Of a stretch of 64,000 nucleotides of DNA, positions 23,701 through 64,000 are shown piece by piece. Origin of the DNA: Larus michahellis (Eukaryota > Chordata > Aves > Charadriiformes > Laridae); assembly GCF_964199755.1 (NCBI RefSeq), contig NC_133901.1:49635324-49699323 (forward strand), written 5' to 3'. Under the pieces are notes generated by a model. It was not told the DNA's origin, made no database searches, and saw nothing but the letters and a program-made list of their open reading frames with translations. Each line of letters opens with the position of its first letter. Positions within the stretch are counted from its first letter, which is position 1. The position numbers and the translations under genes are program-made.

Positions 23701-24517
23701 ACAGAGCACAGACTCCCCTCGGGATAAAAAGAGGATGAGTGAAGACAGTAGAGGAGAATCTGTGGTAGGACACGTAGTATCTTTCTAGGTGGGTACCAAG
23801 CTATGGTCCTTTTGCTTCCTAGACTGCTTTGCTGAATAAGTAATGGTTACTCCTTGTATAAGAACAGAATCCTGCAGTTTCTTTTAAAAACTTGCAATGC
23901 ACTAGTTTAAATCTAGTGGATCCAATGGCTGGATGCTAAAGGTAGTAGACCTGGGAGAAAGCAGGGGATGACCTGAAACTGTTAGATAATTAATAGCTAC
24001 TGCCATTCCGCAGTTAACAGCAGGGGGCTTGCTGGTCCTTGAAATTATGACTTTAGAGTGAAAAGAATTCTAGAACTTGTTTGCTTCATCTATGTCCATT
24101 CCATCATTACTGGAAATGAGTGCAGTGTACAGGAGCTGTGGAAGATGGACTCTCTCGTTCAGTCGTGCATCCCTTGGGAGGAGGATGTTGGCACGCTGAG
24201 CAGAACAGAAAAAAGTTGTTGCCCTCCCAGGGCAGCTACGAGTAAGTGACGAGAATGGTCCGTTCTGCTGTTTCAAACTGGATGAACTTGTGAAAGGAAG
24301 GAAAATTATCTTCCTCACCAATCTTAATGTGCTTCAAGAAAACAGGACTTTTAAGCAGACTGGCACGATTCCTAGCATGCTGCTTTTAACTTTATACTTG
24401 GTTTTGTCTTTCTCAGGACTGAAAGTGAATCGCCTAGACATGTACGGAGAAAAATACAAGCCTTTTAAAGGTGTTAAATATATTACAAAAGCAGGAAAAT
24501 TCCAAGTCAGGACATGA
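14523..24517 (+). CDS. AP3M1: AP3M1, AP-3 complex subunit mu-3A (eight coding exons, complete)
   Basis: Mu-3A is the medium subunit of the heterotetrameric adaptor AP-3 (delta, beta3, mu3, sigma3). AP-3 sorts membrane cargo from endosomes or the trans-Golgi to lysosomes and lysosome-related organelles. The coding exons are 14523-14795, 15512-15683, 18006-18143, 20104-20189, 20568-20701, 21369-21576, 22981-23125 and 24417-24517. They sum to 1257 nt, that is 418 residues plus TGA, the same length as human. The protein starts MIHSLFLINCSGDIFLEKHW and ends AGKFQVRT. Residues 1-140 form the longin-like N domain that packs into the AP core; from about 176 onward is the mu homology domain that reads tyrosine-based (YxxPhi) signals. 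All introns are GT-AG and all phases close. The few differences from human are conservative (for example Ser for Ala in DSCIKLSG). VCL lies tail to tail downstream; ADK is divergent upstream. Confidence 0.97.
15512..15683 (+). CDS. AP3M1: AP3M1 exon 3 (residues 92-148)
   Basis: It begins DYFGECSETA and continues through YELLEEMLDNGFPLATES to VVNSIT plus the first base of Gly149. The donor is GTATGA. This is the second half of the N domain, including the conserved helix with the LLEEMLDNG motif typical of mu subunits. Confidence 0.95.
17695..17718. repeat. Perfect short inverted repeat (hairpin)
   Basis: The arm TTAAGGCCCT is followed by the loop CACA and then the exact reverse complement AGGGCCTTAA. 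Transcribed as part of AP3M1 intron 3 it would form a 10-bp stem with a four-base loop. No T-run follows, so it is not a terminator. Confidence 0.6.
18006..18143 (+). CDS. AP3M1: AP3M1 exon 4 (residues 149-194)
   Basis: It completes Gly149, then reads SSNVGDTLPTGQLSNIPWRR and on to AYFDVIEEIDAIIDKS. It covers the flexible linker and the first strand of the mu homology domain. Val-Ile replaces the human Val-Val after FD. Confidence 0.95.
20104..20189 (+). CDS. AP3M1: AP3M1 exon 5 (residues 195-223)
   Basis: A T- and C-rich tract precedes the acceptor. It encodes GSTVFAEIQGVIDSC through LSLSFM in the mu homology domain and ends exactly on the Met codon before GTAAAT. Confidence 0.95.
20392..20476 (+). 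repeat. Degenerate copy of an ancient amniote interspersed repeat
   Basis: The segment contains a GGTCAGACC word followed by CATCTAGCTCAGTA and GTGTCTC. This matches the start of a repeat that is abundant in turtles and crocodilians (CR1/L3-like, as I remember it). A second, longer copy lies at about 62960-63345. The fragment ends about 90 bp before AP3M1 exon 6. Confidence 0.5.
20568..20701 (+). CDS. AP3M1: AP3M1 exon 6 (residues 224-267)
   Basis: It encodes NPRLLDDVSFHPCIRFKRW, then SERVLSFIPPDGNFRLISYR, ending in SSQ plus two bases of Asn268. The donor is GTACGT. The FHPCIRFKRW and FIPPDGNF segments are hallmarks of the mu homology domain. Confidence 0.96.
21369..21576 (+). CDS. AP3M1: AP3M1 exon 7 (residues 268-337)
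   Basis: It completes Asn268, then LVAIPVYVKHMISFKEN through GSYTFDPVTK. The donor is GTAAGT. Several positions differ from human (Met in KHMISF, Val in RFDVTI, Ala in MPKAVLN) and are conservative. Confidence 0.96.
21775..21838. repeat. C/T-rich low-complexity tract
   Basis: About 64 bases are almost all C and T on the plus strand, made of TTTCCC, TTTCC and CTCC words with rare interruptions, in AP3M1 intron 7. Confidence 0.7.
22981..23125 (+). CDS. AP3M1: AP3M1 exon 8 (residues 338-385)
   Basis: It encodes VLTWDVGKITPQKLPNLKG to FKIQQLAIS plus the first base of Gly386. The acceptor AG is at 22979-22980 and the donor is GTAAGT. Confidence 0.96.
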
Positions 24518-25475
24518 GAAGATGCTCTACTTCCAAGAGGAAATTCCCCTTAAAAAAAATACTTGACTGCTTAGTGACTTATGTTGCTATTAATTAGGTG
24601 CCAATTAATTAATTAATAGACACTGATTAGTTTGGAATCAAAGCATTTGTGCACAGCAGCTCTTAAAATGAAAGCATAGCTTAGTTTTTCTTAATAAGGT
24701 ACTTTTTTTCTAATACACCTTCACTCTTTTTTTACTGAGTCGTCGTGCTGGTGAATAGTTTGTTTGATAGAGGTGATCCACAAAACGTCGCAAACACTAC
24801 ACTGCCAGTCAGGTACCAAAGCCCAGGGGCCAAGCACAGGACGAAGGCCAGAGAGCCCATTGGAAAAGTCTTGCGGTGGCACATTTTGCTGCTGCAGCCG
24901 CCTGCAGAGAAAACGCAGCTCTTCTCACCGCCAGCTGCAAGCTGGCATTCCACAAAGCATCAACGTCATCCCTCCAGAAATCGAGAGCAGCAGCGAGAGG
25001 GGCAGGGGTCCCGCAGGGGCCTGGGACATAGCAAGTGTCACTCCTGAGAAAGAGCTTCTCATGAAGGAAAAAAAAAAAAAAAAAAAAAGTCCTTGTTGTT
25101 TACAAGAAATCGCCTTTCTTAAGAAGCATTTGCCTTAATCAGCTTTCATTTGTGCCATCTGCAGATGAGCTGATAAAAATAACGTTCTGCATTAAATCTG
25201 GGAGGTGATTGTTGCTTCAGTAATCCACTTTCTTTCCATTCAATCTCACCATCCTCTTTTTTTTTTTAAGAATACAGTTGCAGAGAGTAAGATCTATTTT
25301 TTATGTGAAGCCTTTGCTTTGATTTAGATGTTCCACTTGTTCCAAGTGGATGCCACCAGATCTGTGCCATGTGTACATTGGAGCGTAGCTTTTTAGATAG
25401 CACAATAGAAGTGTCAAGTGTATTTAACGGTTGTGTGCTTTAATGTTGTGAAATAAAGGGAACTCTACTGCAAAT
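24417..25475 (+). CDS. AP3M1: AP3M1 exon 9 (residues 386-418, stop and 3' UTR)
   Basis: The coding part (24417-24517) reads GLKVNRLDMYGEKYKPFKG through KFQVRT and TGA. About 960 bases of 3' UTR follow, with an A21 tract at 25068-25088. The exon end is placed about 18 bases after the AATAAA at 25452-25457, ahead of a GT-rich element. Confidence 0.88.
25452..25457 (+). terminator. AP3M1: AP3M1 polyadenylation signal
   Basis: A canonical AATAAA lies about 935 bases after the stop codon and is followed by a T/GT-rich stretch (CTCGTGCAGTGTTTG) suitable as the downstream element. It is the first canonical hexamer after the AP3M1 stop in a good context. Confidence 0.75.
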
Positions 25476-26003
25476 ACAGCTTCTCTCGTGCAGTGTTTGC
25501 TATTGTAAACTATTCATGATGCTCCTAAGCAGGGGATAATAATTAAATGATGACTATTTGTAACATCTTTGCTGAACTTGATCCCTGTGCAGCTATTTAA
25601 AGTTTAGAAAGGGCATTTAGGAGCATGGCAGGTTCACTCCCTTCATTTTTTTTTATTTTTAAGTGGAGGACAATTAATGTTTAGATTATGACATTTCAAA
25701 GACACAACAGTGATGATACAAAGCTGACTACAACTTCTCCTTCCACACCAGCATAAACTCGCTATCTCTGGAAAGCGATAGGTGTGCCACAGCACCCCTC
25801 AGGCGTCGAACCAGACACGTGGTCAGTACTTGGTAGGCTGAAAAACCCACATTCAGAATGACGGAGGGGTGGGATGCTGAGAATCTTTTGTTTCCCTGAC
25901 CCCTTCGGCTTACACATTGATGAATAGGTGCTACCTTTGCAGGAACTGGAGTCATTCAGTAGTCACAATTCCAAGTTTTGGTACAAAGAATGATCCAGTC
26001 TGG

Positions 26004-26025
26004 AAAAAAAAAAAAAAAAAAAAAA
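26004..26025. repeat. A22 homopolymer
   Basis: A pure run of 22 A in the AP3M1-VCL gap. No polyadenylation signal or target-site duplication is obvious just upstream, so a retroposed origin is not supported. Confidence 0.6.
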
Positions 26026-26969
26026 GAGGGGGAACCCATCTGAACACTGGCAGCAAGCAAAGAAATGAGCATATATTTCTCTATTGGTAACTGATAATCA
26101 CTAGGGTAGACTTAGGCCACAACCATTTTGAATTTCTGAAATTACAGTAAGAATAGTGTAGCTAAACCAGCACTTTCAAGAACCAGCACCTGTAAGGAAG
26201 TCTTGCATTTGTGTAACCACAACACTGGGTAGTAAAAGCTACCAACCTTCTAGTCTACCTTTGACAACTGGAAAAACATCCATCAATTCATTGCTTATCT
26301 CAGAGTTCCGCTCCGCGTTACAGTAAATGGCATCCTTCAGTTAAGGTAATTTTAACAGAATTCTTGCCTTCAGCTGTAACCAGTAACCTCCCCAGGTTAG
26401 GTCTGGGTAGCTAGAGCTGCTCTTGGCATTAGCAGCCTGGAAATGCTGCAAGATCTGCTTTCAGAACCGACACCGTTACTGGTGGAGGACATCATGTAGT
26501 ACCGGACAGGCTCGCCGTAACCCCAGCGCTGCCCTGTGGCACATTACAGAACAAGCCTTGACAACCTGCTGTAACTCCGGCACCAGCGAAGCACGCACGA
26601 AGCTGCTGCCTCTGGAAAAGCTTTGATCCGACCTTGAGAACACACCACACACCACCAGAAGTCACTGTCATCAAGAATTACACTCACCTGGTAGGAAACC
26701 ACCCTGAGCACGAGGATGGGTTTTGTCAGGGAAATGGTTTTTGTTGCGTGAGGTTTACAGCTTTTTGCTGTGGGTGTGCTGGCTCCTGCCAGTTCTCCAA
26801 ACACGGGAAACTCGACTGCAGGATCTGCAGAAGCCGGGACTGTGTTCGTATTCTCCCTGTTAAAAAAAACAATTGCACCAGCACCTGTATGAATAGCACA
26901 GCTTCAGGAATCAGGGGATGTTGTTATTGAGGAATTAGTCCTGCCAGCTTTTGATCTCCCCTTCCCCAG

Positions 26970-27165
26970 GTGTCCGCTCTGGGAGAGCTGGCAAAGGCAA
27001 TTGGCCCTGGGGCTCTCATCTTCTCTCAGATACGCAAAGAACTGGGTGAACAGTATGAAATCCAAAGTTTACCTTTTATTACTAAACCCAAGATGCCTTC
27101 CAGCACTGTGGGACTGTGTTTGGTCCCTACAGCACCAATAAATGTTGGTTCCACAAAGTTGGAAC
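26970..27165 (+). other. Candidate terminal exon (non-coding RNA or AP3M1 alternative 3' end)
   Basis: A strong acceptor-like sequence (CTCCCCTTCCCCAG, ending 26969) is followed 168 bases later by AATAAA at 27137-27142 and then a GT-rich stretch. That is the layout of a last exon. A 70-codon frame starting at 26970 ends at 27182 but has no recognised domain. Spliced from AP3M1 exon 8 it would replace the final residues with about 25 unrelated ones. This is pattern only; there is no direct evidence of use. Confidence 0.25.
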
Positions 27166-27664
27166 ATTATGTGTGCTGGTAGAAATTTTTAGCAAGAAAA
27201 AGTGTTTGTAAGAGGTTTTTACTGTGAAGAAGTGAAAGGAACAGGACAGTGGTTCCATGCTAATCGCCCTTCCATTCAATTTGTGAAGTAAAGTTCAGAT
27301 AAATGAGGTGTTGGCCAGAGCAGCAGTTCTTCCCTTATTGACAGGATCAGGCAAATCTCGTTTCAAGTTTCCAGAACCTTGTTCAGTGCTACAGGAACAG
27401 ACGACCATCAGGCCTCTGGAAAAACTCCTGCTTTCACCCACTGGACCACAGCTTCCAATAAGTTCCTTAATTATTCATTTTATGGGCATGAAAGACAAAC
27501 AACTTGCTTTAATCTCCTGCTGATGAGGAACTTTGCACTTTTTTGTTCAGAATATGTAGAAACCACTGTTCTTTGGCTTTAGTATTTCTGGTGCTTCGGC
27601 TTTTTGCTCCTCTCGTTGTTGCAGTGTTCTCCACCGCTCCCTTGGCATTAACACTCACGAGCTG

Positions 27665-60284
<32,620 letters not shown>

Positions 60285-62093
60285 TTAACAAGAAAGTAGC
60301 CAGCAACTGTATGACACAGTTTTTTCAGAAGTCATGCCATCTTCCAATGTAGGGAATGTTTGAAGTACCACACGTACAGCAGTCAATACAGTGTCATTAA
60401 GGAGAGGTCCCAACATGGCAAAACACCTTCCGTTCTTAATAACAAGGGGAGGGGATAAAACAATTATTCTTTTAGGACTTCACAATCAAAGTAATTGCTG
60501 ACCTTTATTAGCCTTGTATTTGCATTGTCATCCAAGAAGCAATTGCTACTAATAAATATTAAATTATAGCTACACATTAAGACAAAAGAATAGTATTAAG
60601 AAATTCAAAATTCCCTGATTGCCCTGCTTGTTGAAGCTCTTGTCCAGCTCTTCAGAGTCTAACACTCACAACAGAAATAGCATTTTAAATAGCCACAAGA
60701 TTTAATGATGAGGTATGAATTTGAAATGCAGCTTGCAATTCCACACTTAAACAGAAAGGAAGTTCTGCAAGATATTACAGTATGTAATAACAGTAACACA
60801 GAAGGTACTACAATAAGCAAATGAGCTCTGAAATTAGGTTCCATCAGGCCATTTAACACAACATTTTTAAAATATCAAGAACCAGAACATTTAAAAGTTT
60901 ACGGTTCTGTTCTCTCACAGTAATTAGTTCATGACAGCTTAGAGAAATACAGAATTCAGACTTCACTTTCATGTTAGCTATGCTACTCACAACTGTAGTT
61001 ATTGACTATGCTGATTGTGACTTTCCTCCATTCTCTCCTGTTTCTTTGACAGAAATATGTGTAGTCTGATACAAGGCTCTATGCATCTGAGTGCCATGTG
61101 CTCATTCAAGTTACACAAGGTTCCAACAAACATCAAACCCTTTTATTACAGCAATATTATCTCTTATCGCAACCTTTTCATGTTTGTCATATAGCCCTTT
61201 TTCTACCGACCACTTGGACACACTCTTTTATGATGCTTTCAGTTAAGTACTACTGGAAAGTTACACAGACCATTTTCTCCCCTACATTCCTTGTTAATAC
61301 AAATGGCAGAACTTAATGATTACATCTAAATTTAACCATACTGGAAATAAGACACTCATTACAGGAAAACATACTTTTTTCAGAAAGTAAAGTTTTCAGC
61401 TAATGGCTCCCTAGAGTAGATCGAATTGGGCCAGCTGACCTTACCATAACCTGCTCCATAGTGAGACATCTGCTCAGCACATCAGAGGGTGGTAACTTAT
61501 AACCGGGTAAGAAAATACAGGACTTCAAGGCAGAAAGTGGGAATGGTCTGCTCATTACTATGCAATGTACTTAGTTGCATTATCAAAGTCAACTGACTTC
61601 GCTAAATTAGATTTCCGTGCTTGCTTCTCAAATTTATTCTTTTCAACTCTGCCAAGAAAAGGATTAAACAAATCACCCATTCAGCCAGCTCAGAGCTATG
61701 GACTCAGAAATACTTCATTTCCTACAGTTCAATTTCATGGTCATCTGTTTAATACTAATGATTATCTCAAGGCTGGCTTTTTCATTTGTAACAAAGGAAT
61801 TAACGTGAATGTGTACTACCCATAATTACCATCATTAACAAAACTAAAGTTTCTAAAGATTCAAAGTTTTCTTTAGAGTTGAACTTCCGAAAGGTAAACT
61901 TGCATTTCACTTGTACAATGTCTATTTTGTATAAAGTTTCCAATGCATTTGAAAGACTTCAGGAGTGTGCACTATGTAAAAAAAGCAGAGTGGTGTTTAA
62001 AAAACAGACACCCTCCATCCCTTAGAAAGCATGCATATTAGGAAACAAAAGATTAGAATTTGGGGGAAAAAAGTAAATCCATTACTGTAATTT

Positions 62094-62160
62094 AAAAAAA
62101 AAAAACAACAAACCACAAACCACAAAACAAAAACCACCACACAACAAAATCAAACACTAA
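62094..62160. repeat. A/C-rich low-complexity tract
   Basis: Successive ACAAC, CCACAAA and CACCAC words with almost no G or T over about 65 bases. Confidence 0.7.
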
Positions 62161-62959
62161 AAATATTCACAGCAATGAACTAACACTTTAGAAACAAAAA
62201 CCCCCTCCTCCCAAGAAAGAAAAAAACAACCTGTTTCACTTCCCAAATCCAAATTCTGACCTTTAATGCAGGAACAGGTAAGACTCTCTTGGCAGCTCAC
62301 CTGTGACTGTCACTTGTCCCTACAACACAGTTACCGGTGACAATACGCTCCATAGTGTTAACAAGGAACTGTTGATAAATTTATAACAAAATGAACTAGC
62401 ATGTAAGATTAACAAAAACCAACAAATGCAATAGATTATCATTCATAAAGCCCGTTGAACATTCCAAACTCATGTCAGTGCATCTAGGATAGCAAGTACT
62501 ATGTGAAGTAGGTTTCCTTACTGTGACAGATAGCTTTGTTTCCCATTTTTCACTGTATCACAATTCAAGCAGTCATGAATTGCTGCAGAACAAGTTCTTG
62601 CATGCAGCATAAAGTGGTACTATTCAGCAGTGCTTCTATCACATTTATACAGCAAATTTTACTATTTAAGTCTCCACGATCTGCTAAGTGTTGATTAAAG
62701 ACTGGTTGCAGTATAGCAATTAAGAAAATTTCTTTTCCTTAATCCCTTACTTGTCTAGGTGAACAAGAAGCTGGAAATTAACTAAAAACTCTACACATCC
62801 CAGAAAATGAGCACAATCCAAATTACATATTTGTATACAAGTCATCAAGAAGAAAAAAGTTTTGGTCTCATTTCAACACATAAACTCTATCCTCAAAAAA
62901 AAAAAAATCAAACCTCTCTACACCCAAACAAGATCACACACCAGGAACACAGCATAATA

Positions 62960-63345
62960 AATACTGTAGTGGCTTGTATCAAAGGCCCATTTAGCTCAGT
63001 ATCCTGTCTCCAAAAGTAGCTGCAAGTAGATGCCTAAGGAAGGTTAAGAACAGGATAAGCATTTATCATACTTCCTCTGGGCGCTCTCCCATCCCCCAGC
63101 TATTAGCAGTTCTTGGGATTTCCTGCAGTTTGTCTATTTGATAACCTACAATGGACTCCTCTAAGTACTTATCTATTAACCTCCAAACCTATACAAAGAA
63201 TTTTAGCAGTACACTACTTGCTATACAAAGAAGCTCTCCCTATTGTTGGTTTATAAACTACTAGTGCAAAGCAATGCCCTGATCAAGCTCTTGCACAGGA
63301 AGAGAAGTGCAAGTTCCCATCTTCTCCACATAACTCATGCTTTCT
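62960..63345 (+). repeat. Degenerate ancient amniote interspersed repeat (CR1/L3-like?)
   Basis: It contains TTTAGCTCAGTATCCTGTCT near the start, AACAGG about 50 bases on, then a CCAGCTATTAGCAG block, a TGGACTCCTCTAAGTACTT block, and CCATCTTCTCCACATAACTC near the end. The order of these blocks matches a repeat common in turtle and crocodile genomes as I remember it. The start matches the fragment at 20392-20476. Confidence 0.5.
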
Positions 63346-64000
63346 CTGTTGACTACCTGCCTGTTTTGTGTTTGGGACTAAAGTAAAATATGCAATCATT
63401 CTGTATATGTTGGACAACACTGATAAAGCAGTCACTACATTCAGTAGCTTGTAGGGCAAAGTCACTTTGGTGAAAGTTTGTCAGTTGGCAGTAAGAAGCT
63501 CGGCAATTCCACAACAAGAAGTGATACATTATTTTTAAGACCTAAGGCAACAGAAGGAGAAAGTCAGTTGTCCTTGACACTGAGCCATGGAATTAAGAGT
63601 GTCAGCCATTGCTCTTCAAATATCTTACATTTCCAGGTAATTACACATGCATCAGCTGCCTATACTCACAAATTCACACTTTTCCACCAACCGATTTGAT
63701 AGAAAAGATTGAGAACACATTATCTCTGACACTGTTAGGTAAAACTACAACAGCACACAGGTAAGCACCATTATTACACTGAATTTATTTTTAAAGGAAG
63801 AAATACCCTAGATATGTACAGGTATGTAACAGGAAAGGTCGCTGATGGCAGAAAGGTCGTTCCTGATGAAGGTCAGCCTCAAGATCCCAAAGAGCTATTC
63901 AAACATAAGAGTATTTTCTAATCTCTACAGCAGACATAAGTAATTATGATCTATCATTGGAACAAGTTTCCTGTACCTACAATAAAAGATTTACAAAAAA

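Larger units (their letters stand above)
20702..24416 (+). other. AP3M1: AP3M1 introns 6, 7 and 8
   Basis: Intron 6 is 20702-21368, intron 7 is 21577-22980 and intron 8 is 23126-24416. Intron 7 carries a strongly pyrimidine-biased tract at 21775-21838. No additional coding exons are seen, and the sum of flanking exons leaves no residues unaccounted for. Confidence 0.7.
25476..27664. other. AP3M1-VCL tail-to-tail intergenic gap
   Basis: About 2.2 kb separates the two polyadenylation sites. It holds an A22 run at 26004-26025 and a candidate terminal exon at 26970-27165. No long open frame with a recognisable product is present; the frames at 26423-26626, 26544-26804 and 26634-26930 overlap one another on both strands. 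Confidence 0.7.

Noticed and set aside
24590-24622. AATT/TTAAT-rich stretch in the AP3M1 3' UTR considered as a repeat or regulatory site
   Set aside because: Only a short TTAATTAAT run; too simple to support a function.
25728-26025. Possible retroposed gene ending in the A22 run
   Set aside because: No polyadenylation hexamer precedes the run, no target-site duplication is visible, and the frames upstream resemble no known protein.

Overview
The window is vertebrate nuclear DNA, most likely from a bird. The genes are split by GT-AG introns, promoter CpG is concentrated in one island, and no mammalian-type SINEs or L1 are visible. The introns are fairly compact, and the vinculin residues read most like the avian protein as I remember it. 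Gene order is the conserved amniote block ADK - AP3M1 - VCL (human 10q22). No prokaryotic operon, CRISPR array, intact transposon or viral gene is visible.

Layout: (1) 1-5409 is the start of intron 1 of ADK (adenosine kinase, minus strand). Only its first coding exon (5410-5465) is present, encoding the N terminus of the long nuclear isoform. (2) About 4930-6160 is a GC-rich, TATA-less CpG island acting as a divergent promoter for ADK (minus) and AP3M1 (plus). (3) 5870-25480 is the complete AP3M1 gene (mu-3A subunit of adaptor complex AP-3). It has one non-coding first exon and eight coding exons whose lengths sum to exactly 418 codons plus stop. (4) 25480-27665 is a 2.2 kb tail-to-tail gap with one candidate unannotated terminal exon. 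(5) 27665-64000 is the 3' three quarters of VCL (vinculin/metavinculin) on the minus strand: exons 3-22, the 3' UTR and part of intron 2. VCL exons 1 and 2 lie beyond position 64000. The recovered exons encode residues 81-1066 of vinculin plus the 70-residue metavinculin insert.

The three proteins act in unrelated processes: nuclear adenosine clearance, endosome-to-lysosome sorting, and linkage of adhesions to F-actin. The block looks like conserved synteny, with promoter sharing only between ADK and AP3M1. I found no convincing new biological system. The most interesting items are a GC-AG intron in VCL, the metavinculin exon (visibly a duplicate of the end of exon 18, with a perfect branch point but weak splice sites), a duplicated 155-bp segment in VCL intron 11, paired YY1-type motifs in the divergent promoter, and a possible terminal exon between AP3M1 and VCL.

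Exon borders were set by hand, matching splice consensus and reading phase to remembered human proteins. VCL exon numbers follow the human gene (22 exons, exon 19 specific to metavinculin).
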